Below, piece by piece: positions 34,464-42,707 of a DNA stretch of 64,000 nt (positions are counted from its first letter, which is position 1; the number at the start of each line of letters is the position of its first letter). The notes under the pieces are model-generated. The model saw only the letters and a program-made list of their open reading frames with translations. It was not told the origin of the DNA and ran no database searches. A program made the position numbers and the translations under genes. The stretch is from NCBI GenBank assembly GCA_045595845.1, contig JAZOBF010000049.1:1-64000 (forward strand), given 5' to 3'. The DNA comes from RGIG3009 sp045595845 (GTDB taxonomy: Bacteria; Bacillota; Clostridia; Oscillospirales; Acutalibacteraceae).

Positions 34464-35723
34464 ATGACTTCGTTTGTGGAAACAGAAACGGCTGACGAGC
34501 GTGAGCGAGCGCTGCTGGTATCGGTGGATACCGGCGAATTTGACGCAGAGATCTCTCTTAATGAGCTGGAAGAACTTGCCGACACAGCGGGGGCAGATGT
34601 GTTGGGCCGCGTGTTACAAAAACGCGAATCACCCGACAAAGCGACCTGCTTGGGACAGGGCCGTTTGGAAGAACTGGCGTTATTGGCAAAAAATACCGAA
34701 GCAGATCTTGTGATCTTCGACCGTGAACTAACCGCCACACAACAGCGAAATCTGGAAGACGCTCTGCCCTGCCGCGTGGTGGATCGCACCATGCTGATTC
34801 TGGACATTTTCGCAGGACGCGCGCGCTCGGCGGAAGGGCGCTTACAGGTAGAGCTGGCGCAACTGCAATATCTGTTGCCGCGTTTAGCAGGACAGGGTAT
34901 AGCTTTATCGCGACTCGGTGGCGGCATCGGCACGCGTGGCCCCGGTGAAACCAAGCTGGAAAGTGACAGGCGTCACATCCGTCGGCGTATTCAATCCATT
35001 CGAGAATCACTCAAAGCCGTGGAACAACAACGCATTCAGCGGCGCGACAGACGATGCAAAGACAATATTCAAACGGTGGCAATTGTCGGCTATACCAACG
35101 CCGGTAAATCCACACTCATGAACCGATTAACTAATGCGGGGGTACTGGCCGAAGATAAGCTGTTTGCTACATTGGATACCACCGCCCGCGCGCTCAAGCT
35201 ACCCGATGGGCGAACCGTTTTGCTGATTGACACAGTCGGCTTAGTGCGACGCCTACCGCATCATTTGGTGAACGCGTTCCGCTCTACGCTTGAGGAAGCC
35301 GCCGAGGCCGATGTTATTTTGAATATATGTGACAGTTCCTCAGAGGAAGCCGCTGAACATTTAAATGTGACGCGAGAACTGCTTGCGCAACTCGGCTGCA
35401 CCGACCGCCCCATCGTCACGGTATTTAATAAATGCGACTTACCCGCCGCTCTGCCGCTTACTGACCGCGACGGCGCGGTATGCATCAGCGCGAAATCGGG
35501 CAAAGGGATCGACGAATTACTTATTCGGTTAACCGAAGTATTACCGCCCGACAGACGGAAAGTGAAACTGCTGTTCCCCTTTGACAAAGGCGCACTTGCG
35601 GGAGAATGCCGTCGTGAGGGGGCGGTTGAGCAAGAGGAATATGTACCCGAAGGACTGTGTATGACCGTCACTTTAGGGGCTCGGTTACTGGAACTCACAA
35701 AACCATATCAAATTATTGAATAA
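34464..35723 (+). CDS. hflX: GTPase HflX
   Basis: This 419-residue ribosome-binding GTPase helps recycle or rescue stalled 70S ribosomes. The N-terminal HflX domain has LGQGRLEELALL and VDRTMLILDIFAGRARSAEG; GGGIGTRGPGETKLE is the diagnostic linker. The G domain has GYTNAGKSTLMNRL (about residue 208), the DTVGL switch II and NKCD. ATG 34464 has AAGGAGGG at six bases; an upstream in-frame reading crosses the promoter and is rejected. Confidence 0.96.
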   Translation: MTSFVETETADERERALLVSVDTGEFDAEISLNELEELADTAGADVLGRVLQKRESPDKATCLGQGRLEELALLAKNTEADLVIFDRELTATQQRNLEDALPCRVVDRTMLILDIFAGRARSAEGRLQVELAQLQYLLPRLAGQGIALSRLGGGIGTRGPGETKLESDRRHIRRRIQSIRESLKAVEQQRIQRRDRRCKDNIQTVAIVGYTNAGKSTLMNRLTNAGVLAEDKLFATLDTTARALKLPDGRTVLLIDTVGLVRRLPHHLVNAFRSTLEEAAEADVILNICDSSSEEAAEHLNVTRELLAQLGCTDRPIVTVFNKCDLPAALPLTDRDGAVCISAKSGKGIDELLIRLTEVLPPDRRKVKLLFPFDKGALAGECRREGAVEQEEYVPEGLCMTVTLGARLLELTKPYQIIE

Positions 35724-35728
35724 AAAGG

Positions 35729-35757
35729 TTGCATTTTGTCGCACATTGGGTTATAAT
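35729..35757 (+). promoter_or_regulatory. promoter of the glycine-riboswitch leader
   Basis: TTGCAT (35729-35734) and TATAAT (35752-35757) are 17 bases apart, starting five bases after the hflX stop and just before the riboswitch. Confidence 0.8.
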
Positions 35758-35773
35758 AGCAATCATTCAAGTA

Positions 35774-35947
35774 AATATCCGGTTGAAACCTGCAGGAGAT
35801 GCGGAGATCCGCTACTGAAGGAGTAACACTCTCAGGTGTCCGTTTTGGATGAGGACTGTAGGTTGACGGAGCTTTGGAGAACCCCATTAAGTTGGGTGCC
35901 GAAGGTGCAAAGCGCGTATGCGCTAATCTCTCAGGCAAAAGGACAAA
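35774..35947 (+). promoter_or_regulatory. tandem glycine riboswitch
   Basis: Two glycine aptamers stand in tandem. The first (about 35780-35863) contains CTGAAGGAGTAA and ACTCTCAGG; the second (about 35868-35945) contains the diagnostic GCCGAAGGTGCAA and CTCTCAGGCAAAAGGAC. A short linker joins them. Downstream is an amino acid/sodium symporter, a usual target that takes up glycine or alanine. Hairpins that can act as terminators follow immediately. Confidence 0.93.
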
Positions 35948-35991
35948 GTTTTCTCCCCTATTCTAAATCAATAGGGTGACCTTGTCTTTTT
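35942..35991 (+). terminator. riboswitch expression-platform terminator
   Basis: CCCTATT (35956-35962) pairs with AATAGGG (35970-35976), extended by GACAA-G (35943-35948) with CTTGTC (35981-35986), then TTTTT. The left arm shares bases with the end of the second aptamer, so ligand binding and hairpin formation can exclude each other. Confidence 0.75.
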
Positions 35992-36025
35992 GCGGATCGC
36001 ATGGTAATGCGATCCGCTTTAAATT
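35992..36025 (+). terminator. second hairpin downstream of the riboswitch
   Basis: A perfect 11-bp stem (35992-36002 with 36007-36017) with a GGTA loop is followed by TTTAAATTTTT. It starts right after the T-run of the previous hairpin and ends 20 bases before the symporter start. Confidence 0.7.
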
Positions 36026-36045
36026 TTTCACAGGAGGTTGATGAC

Positions 36046-37545
36046 ATGGAGTTCATCACAAAAATCAACGATGCCGTTAACGGTTTCGTATGGAATTACG
36101 GCGTGTTCCTGCTCATCGGTGTCGGCATTATCGTAACGTGTGCGACCAAGGTGTTCCAGGTATCACACATCGGTCATTGGTTCAAAATGACCATCGGCAG
36201 CCTTTTTCACAAAAAGCAAGCTGCCGTCAAAGCTGACAAGCACTCAATTTCCCAGTTTCAGGCATTGTGTACAGCACTGGCCGCTACGGTAGGAACGGGT
36301 AACATTGTCGGTGTCGCGACAGCCATCGTTGCGGGTGGCTCCGGCGCGATTTTCTGGATGTGGTTTGCAGCGTTTTTAGGCATGGCGCTCAAATTTTGTG
36401 AAATTGTTCTTGGTTTGTACTTCCGTCAGCGGAACACCGAAGGCGAGTGGTCCGGTGGCCCGATGTATTATTTGAAAAACGGGTTGGGCAAATTAAAAGG
36501 TTGCGGCGGTCTCGGCAATGTTTTAGCCATCCTCTTTGCCGTATTTACCATTCTGGCCTCTTTCGGCATCGGCAATATGAGCCAGGTCGACAGTATTACA
36601 GAAAATGTTTCTAACGCATTTTTCAAGAACATAGATTTAGGAACACTCGCGAATGTTCCTGTCATCAATTACATTATCGGCGCTGTGTTAGTGGTGATTG
36701 TCGGCCTCATCGTGGTGGGCGGCCTGCAACGACTCGCAAGCGTAGCCGAAAAAGTTGTACCGTTTATGGCAATCCTGTATATCGTCGGTTCGCTGATCAT
36801 TCTTGGCATAAATTTCAACAAACTTGACGATGTGTTTGCCTCCATCTTCCGTTACGCTTTTAACATGAAAGCAGCGGGCGGCGGTTTGATCGGTCTCATT
36901 ACCAAGGTTGTCGTCAACGGTTGTAAGCGCGGCGTGTTTTCCAACGAAGCAGGCCTGGGTTCTGCCGTTATGGTTCACTCTTCCGCGAATGTCAAAGAAC
37001 CTGTCAAGCAAGGTATGTGGGGTATTTTCGAAGTGTTTATGGACACCTTCGTGATCTGCTCGATGTCCGCATTGGTCATCCTCTCCTCCGGTCTGGTGGA
37101 CCTGGAGAGCGGTGTAGCGCTGATTCAGGATAAGGCTTTGTTGGCATCCGGCGCCTTTGCTGCCACCTTTGGTTCTGTCGGCGAAAAATTCTTGGCGATC
37201 GCGATGTTCTTCTTTGCCTTCACGACGGTTCTCGGTTGGTCGCAGTACGGTGCCAAAGCCGTGGAATATCTCTTCGGTTCTAAGGGCGCAAAGGTTTATA
37301 AGGTAATTTTCGTTCTGATGACCATCTCCGGTGCGATAATGACCTCTTCGCTTGCCTGGGACATTTCGGATACCTTCAACGGTTTGATGATGATTCCCAA
37401 CTTGATCGGCGTGGTAGTACTCACACCGCTGGTAGCCAAAATTACAGGCAACTATGTCCGGCGTAAAATTGGTGGCGAGGATATTTCTCCGTTACTTTCT
37501 CACGATCCCGCCATCCAAGCAGAAATGCAAAAAGCCGACAATTAA
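36046..37545 (+). CDS. alanine/glycine:cation symporter (AGCS family)
   Basis: This 499-residue membrane protein imports alanine or glycine with sodium or protons. Family motifs: ATVGTGNIVGVATAI near residue 85, GPMYYLKNGLG, and KRGVFSNEAGLGSAVMVHS. About ten to eleven helices are predicted. ATG 36046 has CAGGAGG at eight bases; a start inside the preceding hairpin is rejected. Control by the upstream tandem glycine riboswitch points to glycine as an important substrate, probably with transcription switched on when glycine is abundant. Confidence 0.95.
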   Translation: MEFITKINDAVNGFVWNYGVFLLIGVGIIVTCATKVFQVSHIGHWFKMTIGSLFHKKQAAVKADKHSISQFQALCTALAATVGTGNIVGVATAIVAGGSGAIFWMWFAAFLGMALKFCEIVLGLYFRQRNTEGEWSGGPMYYLKNGLGKLKGCGGLGNVLAILFAVFTILASFGIGNMSQVDSITENVSNAFFKNIDLGTLANVPVINYIIGAVLVVIVGLIVVGGLQRLASVAEKVVPFMAILYIVGSLIILGINFNKLDDVFASIFRYAFNMKAAGGGLIGLITKVVVNGCKRGVFSNEAGLGSAVMVHSSANVKEPVKQGMWGIFEVFMDTFVICSMSALVILSSGLVDLESGVALIQDKALLASGAFAATFGSVGEKFLAIAMFFFAFTTVLGWSQYGAKAVEYLFGSKGAKVYKVIFVLMTISGAIMTSSLAWDISDTFNGLMMIPNLIGVVVLTPLVAKITGNYVRRKIGGEDISPLLSHDPAIQAEMQKADN

Positions 37546-37554
37546 AACAATCAT

Positions 37555-37590
37555 AAAAACAGCCGCCCATACGGGTGGCTGTTTTTCTTT
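37555..37590 (+). terminator. terminator of the symporter gene
   Basis: A 14-bp stem with one G-T wobble (37555-37568 with 37573-37586) and an ATAC loop is followed by a T-rich tail. Confidence 0.88.
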
Positions 37591-37595
37591 TATAC

Positions 37596-37760
37596 TTATA
37601 ACGCGCGGATAGAATCAACCGGTTTTTTCTTAGCGGCATTCCACACCGGCAAGAAGGTGGCGATAATCGCCGCAACAACAGCGATACCGAGCAGATACAC
37701 CATGCCCATTTTGGGGAATGTAAGCGACACATTGGGGGGATGATTTGGGGTGCGGCAAAA
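37596..37760 (-). pseudogene. 3' remnant of an FtsX-like ABC transporter permease gene
   Basis: On the minus strand a short open stretch ends in FLPVWNAAKKKPVDSIRAL and a TAA stop at 37596, preceded by one membrane helix (MGMVYLLGIAVVAAIIA). This is the typical end of a MacB/FtsX-type permease (last helix, then the AA-KxPVxxIR tail). Only about 45 residues are recognisable; the rest of the gene and any ATPase partner are absent, and no good start is present. The sequence upstream (from about 37760) changes to repeat-like DNA, so the gene was probably truncated by a rearrangement. Confidence 0.65.
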
Positions 37761-38095
37761 GGAATCGCCTTGCGATGATAACAAACCACAAAGCACCGAA
37801 AATCCGCCGTTTGAGGCGGGTTCGAGTGCGTCAGTTGTGGTTAGTGTGACAGGATTCGAACCCTGTCATAGTTTCGCTCGCCGCCTTTATCCGTGCGGCT
37901 TTGCGCTCGATTTTGCAAGGCGTCAGCCTTGCGGCAGTCTTGCGCTTCTCCGCACGAAAAATTCGGCGGCAGAAACGCGTTGCCCTTACAAATCGAGAAA
38001 TTTTTGTTTCGCCTAAGCCGCGAAGCGCCGCTATCCTGGCGGATCGCAAGCGACAAGGCAACGGCGAACGAGAATTCCTCAGTTGTGGTTATGCT
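37761..38095. repeat. non-coding repeat-like segment with 13-bp direct repeats and a T-arm-like hairpin
   Basis: The 13-base sequence TCAGTTGTGGTTA occurs at 37831-37843 and again at 38079-38091, bracketing about 235 bases. Just inside the left copy is a 7-bp hairpin (37847-37853 with 37862-37868) whose loop ATTCGAAC reads GTTCGAAT on the minus strand, like a tRNA T-loop but one base too long. A second hairpin GCAAGGC/GCCTTGC lies at 37915-37932. Several overlapping open frames have low-complexity, Arg-rich products and are not credible genes. Nothing else is recognised here. Confidence 0.5.
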
Positions 38096-39178
38096 TTAAT
38101 TATAGGTGACGCCTTCTCTTTTGTCAACAGAAAGCAACCAAATTCCGCACAGCAGGAGTAAGAACACCGAAATTCCGACAGAACCCGATACCGCTTGTAC
38201 CGTCAGGGTGGTTGTGCCGAATACCGGCACGGTGATCGGTATCATGCGAAGTAACAAGAGTGTCAGCAAGGCGGTAAGGGTGCCGTGCAGCAGGCGAAAA
38301 AACCAAAACCGCGGTGTGAACACACCCGTTCCGGCCAGTAAAGCCGCTAATTGGCAATGTACCGACAAGCCGCCGAAACCGATGGCGACACCGAGTATAA
38401 AGGGGGCAAGCGTTGAAAGTTTGGCGGCCGCAACACATCCGCAACTGACTTCCAGCAAGCAGGATAACAGGGCGGTGGCCGTATGGTTTGCGGGAATCAG
38501 CATGTCGAGCAATGCAAGAACGCCCGAAAACAGAAGAATAAAGCCGCACAGGGAGAGAAGCGTTGTGCAAGCGGTGGTGACCGACTCCGCAAAGGCAGAT
38601 ACCGACGATACGTGAGGGCGGCTCACGGGGGGAGTCGGTGTTTTGCGGCGGCTGTGCATCGGTGCGCCCAACACCCCTAACAGGACAGCCGCCGCGATAT
38701 GGGCGGTAAAGAGAATCAGTCCGAGCGTCAAACTGCCCATCAATCCCGCGCCGACCGTACTGATGACAAAACCGGGACCGCCGCACACGCAAAAGCGGAG
38801 CATGCGTTCCCCCTCGTCGTGCGTGATTTGCTTGGAGCGTACTAACTCCGCAATGACCGTCCCGCCTGCGGGGTAGCCACCGACAAAGGCAATCAGAATT
38901 CCCGCCGCACAGCATCCCGGCAGACCGAACAGCAGGCGTGTCACACCCTCCAAGCGGCTGCCAACTGCCGACGCGACACCCGATTTTGATAAAAAGCCGC
39001 CCAGCACCAAAAACGGAAACAGAGAAGGAATGATGATGGATGCGCAGATTGATAAACCGCGGCTGATACCCCCCGCGACCGTGTCGGGGTACAGTAACAG
39101 GATGGCTGCACAACATGCAACGGCGAGTCCGCAACAGGCGGTTCGCACACGCCGGCGACAGATGATGTAGGTGACCAT
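38096..39178 (-). CDS. ylbJ: YlbJ-like sporulation integral membrane protein
   Basis: This 360-residue protein has about eight helices and a nucleoside-recognition (Gate) type domain: IIPSLFPFLVLGGFLSKSG, FVGGYPAGGTVIAELV, and GFGGLSVHCQLAALL. These match YlbJ-type sporulation membrane proteins (usually about 400 residues), which are made in the mother cell in Bacillus. ATG 39178 has AAGGAGGGG upstream. It is divergent from yqfC-yqfD, two other sporulation genes, which supports the assignment. Its stop lies four bases from the right-hand direct repeat. Confidence 0.75.
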   Translation of the reverse strand: MVTYIICRRRVRTACCGLAVACCAAILLLYPDTVAGGISRGLSICASIIIPSLFPFLVLGGFLSKSGVASAVGSRLEGVTRLLFGLPGCCAAGILIAFVGGYPAGGTVIAELVRSKQITHDEGERMLRFCVCGGPGFVISTVGAGLMGSLTLGLILFTAHIAAAVLLGVLGAPMHSRRKTPTPPVSRPHVSSVSAFAESVTTACTTLLSLCGFILLFSGVLALLDMLIPANHTATALLSCLLEVSCGCVAAAKLSTLAPFILGVAIGFGGLSVHCQLAALLAGTGVFTPRFWFFRLLHGTLTALLTLLLLRMIPITVPVFGTTTLTVQAVSGSVGISVFLLLLCGIWLLSVDKREGVTYN

Positions 39179-39273
39179 ACCACCCCTCCTTGATGTTTAT
39201 ATATGTCGGGAGATGCGGGTATTATTCCCTCAGCCGTAACATAGGTATTGAAAGAAAGGTAAGGGGGATTGCT

Positions 39274-39552
39274 ATGAAACGCAAAACGAAAAACGCCGTC
39301 TCCGAAAAAATGGAAAAAGCGTTGGATTTGCCGATGGGCGTCTTGTCATCCGTTACCCGTATGGAGTTGACAGGCAACCGACAGGTGTTGCTCGAGGGAT
39401 GCCGCGGAATTATCAAATACGACGAGGATCAAATACAGGTGCGTACCGTGAGCGGGACCGTTCGCTTTACGGGACGGGAATTATGCATGACCGCACTCAA
39501 TCCCGCGTGTGCCGTTATTACCGGTCGATTGTGTTCGCTTGAATTTTTATAA
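39274..39552 (+). CDS. yqfC: sporulation protein YqfC
   Basis: This 92-residue protein matches the YabP/YqfC family: LPMGVLSSVTRMELTGNRQ, then EGCRGIIKYDEDQIQVRT and FTGRELCMTAL. The family is linked to sporulation in mother cells. ATG 39274 has AAGGGGG upstream. It precedes yqfD by 14 bases, as in most endospore formers. Confidence 0.9.
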   Translation: MKRKTKNAVSEKMEKALDLPMGVLSSVTRMELTGNRQVLLEGCRGIIKYDEDQIQVRTVSGTVRFTGRELCMTALNPACAVITGRLCSLEFL

Positions 39553-39566
39553 AGAGGAGGAGCGTC

Positions 39567-40718
39567 ATGTTCACGGGAAGCGTACGGTTGGAATGTGAGG
39601 GCGGATTTCCCGAACGGTTTTTAAACGAGGCGGCCAAACGCGAAATTGCGTTATGGGATATTTCTTACAGCGGTATTTCGCTGTTTTGCCGTTGCAAAGC
39701 ACACCGTTACCGCGAACTGCGCCCCGTCGCACGCGCCGCATCGGTGCGTATGCGGGTGAAGAAACGGTACGGGTTGCCGTTCTTATTACGGCCGTTTCGA
39801 CTGCGGTGGGGCCTCGCGGCAGGGGCGGTGTTGGGGTTGGTGTTGCTACAATTGCTCGCCTCCCGTTTGTGGGTGGTGCGTATTGTCGGGAACCAACGCG
39901 TGTCCGAGCAAGCCGTTCGTGAAGTACTGTATCCGCTCGGCATTTATGAAGGTGCGTCGCTTAACGGCGTGGATGTTCCCGATTTGCAATTAACCGCTTT
40001 GCAACGCATGCCCGAACTGGTGTGGCTGACAGTTAATTTTGAGGGGAGTACCGCGGTCGTAGAAGTTAGAGAACGACAAGAGGCACAGCCCATTTTGCCG
40101 GATGAACCCGCGAACATTGTCGCCGCGCGGGACGGTGTGATCGTCGATATTGATGCTGTCAGCGGGCAGGCAATGGTTAAGGCGGGGGATGCCGTGACCG
40201 AAGGAACCCTACTGATCAGCGGCGTGATGGACAGTAAAGTCGGGCCGCTTCTCAAGCACGCACAAGGCGTCGTGACGGCACGCACCACGCGTACGCTGAG
40301 CGTTCATGTGCCGTTTGAGGAGCGCGTGCCGAGTGCCCATCCGCGAACCGTATCCCGTCCGTGTTTATATGTTTTCGGTGTGCGCATTCCGTTGTATGCG
40401 AGTGCCCATATAGAGGGAGAGTACACGCAACAAACGCAGCAATATCCGCTTCGTGCCTACGGGAAAGGCTTGCCTGTCGGGATTGAGATGACGAAACTTG
40501 TATTTGCCGAAACCGAACGATGCACGCGAACCGAGGAGGCGGCACGCGGGGAGGCGGTAGCGCGGCTTTCAGCATTGGTTGAGGAACTCAGCGGGGAAGT
40601 GACCATTGAAGCGCAAGCCGTGTCCGAACAAAAAACCGTCGATGGATGGACAATAACAGGGACCTATACTTGTGTGGAAACTATTGGGCGGAGTGAACCG
40701 TTAGAAATAAAAAAATGA
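39567..40718 (+). CDS. yqfD: sporulation protein YqfD
   Basis: This 383-residue protein has one membrane helix near residues 85-105 (WGLAAGAVLGLVLLQLLA) and a large C-terminal domain of the YqfD family, with GNQRVSEQAVREVLYPLG just after the helix and VVDIDAVSGQAMVKAGDAV in the middle. It acts in sporulation in Bacillus. AGAGGAGG lies before ATG 39567. Downstream begins the phoH-ybeY-era block, as in other Bacillota. Confidence 0.9.
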   Translation: MFTGSVRLECEGGFPERFLNEAAKREIALWDISYSGISLFCRCKAHRYRELRPVARAASVRMRVKKRYGLPFLLRPFRLRWGLAAGAVLGLVLLQLLASRLWVVRIVGNQRVSEQAVREVLYPLGIYEGASLNGVDVPDLQLTALQRMPELVWLTVNFEGSTAVVEVRERQEAQPILPDEPANIVAARDGVIVDIDAVSGQAMVKAGDAVTEGTLLISGVMDSKVGPLLKHAQGVVTARTTRTLSVHVPFEERVPSAHPRTVSRPCLYVFGVRIPLYASAHIEGEYTQQTQQYPLRAYGKGLPVGIEMTKLVFAETERCTRTEEAARGEAVARLSALVEELSGEVTIEAQAVSEQKTVDGWTITGTYTCVETIGRSEPLEIKK

Positions 40719-40818
40719 TGTTTGACTGATGACAAGTGCGTTTTTTTATGGTATACTGTTATAATAGTAAAAAACGCAGGAGGCGGACATCATAGAACAG
40801 ATCATCCAGTTTGACCGT

Positions 40819-41769
40819 ATGGAACAGGCGGTGGCGCTGTTCGGGAGTTTCGATGAAAATATTCGTATGATTGAGCAGAAACTCGGTGTCGCCGTCCTCA
40901 GTCGCGACAGCGAGCTTAAAGTCAGCGGTGAACCGGAGGCGGTTGCCAAAGCCGTTCGTGCCATTGAGGGATTGTTGCGCCTGCTTAACTGTGGAGAACA
41001 GTTGACGGAACAGAATGTGCGGTATGTGTTAACGCTTGTGAACGAGGGGGCGGACGATGAACTGCCTACACTGACGGGGGACAGTATTTGCATTACCGCA
41101 AAAGGGCGCGCCATTAAGCCAAAGACGCTGGGGCAAAAGCGGTATGTGGAAGCCATTCGCGATAACACCGTCGTATTGGGAATCGGGCCTGCGGGTACGG
41201 GTAAGACCTATCTGGCGGTGGCAATGGCGGTCGAGGCATTTCGCGCAAAGCAGGTGAATCGTATCATTCTAACGCGTCCCGCGGTGGAAGCAGGCGAAAA
41301 GCTGGGGTTTTTACCGGGAGATTTGCAATCAAAAGTCGATCCGTATTTGCGGCCGCTGTATGATGCGTTGTTTGATATGTTGGGAACCGAAACCTATCAG
41401 AAGTATTTGGAACGCGGCAACATCGAAATTGCGCCGCTTGCGTATATGCGCGGGCGGACTTTGGACGACAGTTTCGTGATTTTGGATGAGGCCCAAAATA
41501 CGACGCCCGAACAGATGAAAATGTTTTTAACCCGTCTCGGATTCAATTCCAAGATGGTGGTGACCGGCGATATTACCCAGATTGATCTGCCGTCAGGCAA
41601 ACAGAGCGGGTTGCGCGAGGTCATGCGGGTGCTCAAAGGTGTTGAGGATGTATCGATTTGTACCTTTACGCAAAAAGATGTAGTGCGGCATCAGTTGGTG
41701 CAACGCATTATCGAAGCGTATGAGCGGTATGAAAAAAACAAGGAAGGGAAGCGCAGTCGGAATGCTTAA
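40819..41769 (+). CDS. phoH: PhoH family ATPase
   Basis: This protein of at least 316 residues has the PhoH P-loop GIGPAGTGKTYLAVAMAV (about residues 116-133 from this ATG), RPAVEAGEKLGFLPG, and Walker B FVILDEAQN, with VTGDITQIDLP. The family is a cytoplasmic ATPase linked to RNA metabolism and is usually next to ybeY. The ATG at 40819 has no ribosome site. A strong CAGGAGG at 40777-40783 points to a start at codon ATC (40789) or ATA (40792), which would add IIEQIIQFDR and match the usual MIEQ-type family start. TATAAT at 40760 is a probable -10 box. Confidence 0.92.
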   Translation: MEQAVALFGSFDENIRMIEQKLGVAVLSRDSELKVSGEPEAVAKAVRAIEGLLRLLNCGEQLTEQNVRYVLTLVNEGADDELPTLTGDSICITAKGRAIKPKTLGQKRYVEAIRDNTVVLGIGPAGTGKTYLAVAMAVEAFRAKQVNRIILTRPAVEAGEKLGFLPGDLQSKVDPYLRPLYDALFDMLGTETYQKYLERGNIEIAPLAYMRGRTLDDSFVILDEAQNTTPEQMKMFLTRLGFNSKMVVTGDITQIDLPSGKQSGLREVMRVLKGVEDVSICTFTQKDVVRHQLVQRIIEAYERYEKNKEGKRSRNA

Positions 41770-42268
41770 AAAACTCCGTGTGGATATTGAAAATCAGCAA
41801 AAGACCGTCAAGATTCCAACCGGTTTGCGGTTGCTGATTCGCCGTTGTTGTCACGCCGTGCTGGAACTCGAAGAGATGGACGGCTCGGTGCAGGTGGACG
41901 TTACACTGGTGGATAACGACTATATTCATCAGGTCAACCTGAAACAGCGCGGGATTGACGCGCCGACTGATGTGCTCTCGTTCCCGCTTGGGGAAAACGG
42001 GGTTTACGATGTGAACCCCGAAACAGGAGAAAAATTGCTCGGTAACATTGTGCTTTCGCTGGAACAAGCAGAAAAGCAGGCAGAGGATTACGGGCATTCT
42101 TTTAACCGTGAGGTGGGATACCTTACCGTTCATTCTATGTTGCATTTGCTCGGATACGATCATGTGCAGGGCGGCATGGAAGCCGTACAGATGCGCGAAA
42201 AAGAAGAAACCGTCATGAAACAGGTGGGGTTACCCCGCGGGAGTAGTTATGTGCTGGAAGATACTTAA
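41762..42268 (+). CDS. ybeY: rRNA maturation endoribonuclease YbeY
   Basis: This 168-residue zinc metalloenzyme acts in 16S rRNA 3' maturation and ribosome quality control. The zinc motif HSMLHLLGYDH is near residues 120-130; TDVLSFPL is the other conserved block. ATG 41762 overlaps the phoH stop by eight bases and has AAGGAAGGGAAG upstream, so translation is coupled. In many Bacillota pgpH lies between phoH and ybeY; it is absent here. Confidence 0.95.
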   Translation: MLKKLRVDIENQQKTVKIPTGLRLLIRRCCHAVLELEEMDGSVQVDVTLVDNDYIHQVNLKQRGIDAPTDVLSFPLGENGVYDVNPETGEKLLGNIVLSLEQAEKQAEDYGHSFNREVGYLTVHSMLHLLGYDHVQGGMEAVQMREKEETVMKQVGLPRGSSYVLEDT

Positions 42269-42707
42269 CGGGTTTCGGTTTGCGGCGCGCGGTGTTTGGC
42301 GGTGTATGCGCGAAGAATGGCATTTTCGATTGCATCTGGTGATCGCTTTTTATGTGCTGGTGTTGTCACCGTACTTTTCCTTGTCCTGTGCCGAGAGTGC
42401 CGTTTTGGTGCTGACCATTGCCGCGGTGTTGGTGGCGGAGCTCTTTAATTCTGCCGTGGAGCGGGCAATTGACCGTGTTTCCACCGAGCTTCATCCGCTC
42501 AGCGGTGCGGCAAAGGATATGGCGGCAGGTGCCGTGTTGGTAGCGGCGCTCGCCGCGGTAGTGGTTGCTATATTGTTGTTTTGGAAACCCGCCGTATGGT
42601 TGGGAATTTTTGCCGATTGGTGTCAGCATGTCTACAAGCCGGCCGGCTTGGCAGTATCCGCGGTAGGGGCGGTGTTGTTTGTATGGAAATGGAGAGTAAA
42701 GTTATGA
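42249..42707 (+). CDS. dgkA: diacylglycerol kinase family protein (undecaprenol kinase type)
   Basis: This 152-residue membrane protein has three to four helices. Family markers are GFRFAARGVWRCMREEWHFR at the start and ELFNSAVERAIDRV with HPLSGAAKDMAAGAVL in the middle; the latter Glu/Asn/Asp set binds metal and ATP. Gram-positive members phosphorylate undecaprenol more than diacylglycerol. It overlaps ybeY by 20 bases and era by four. GGGAG lies before ATG 42249. Confidence 0.93.
   Translation: MCWKILNGFRFAARGVWRCMREEWHFRLHLVIAFYVLVLSPYFSLSCAESAVLVLTIAAVLVAELFNSAVERAIDRVSTELHPLSGAAKDMAAGAVLVAALAAVVVAILLFWKPAVWLGIFADWCQHVYKPAGLAVSAVGAVLFVWKWRVKL

Noticed and set aside
37847..37868. tRNA gene or tRNA 3' end on the minus strand (GTTCGAAT loop, followed by ACCA-like bases)
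   Set aside because: The loop has eight bases instead of seven, no D-arm or anticodon arm is found upstream, and no matching 5' acceptor strand exists. Kept only as a T-arm-like hairpin within the repeat segment.
37831..38061. Arg-rich open frames on both strands in the repeat segment
   Set aside because: No ribosome sites, low-complexity products and frame overlap on both strands; composition explains them.
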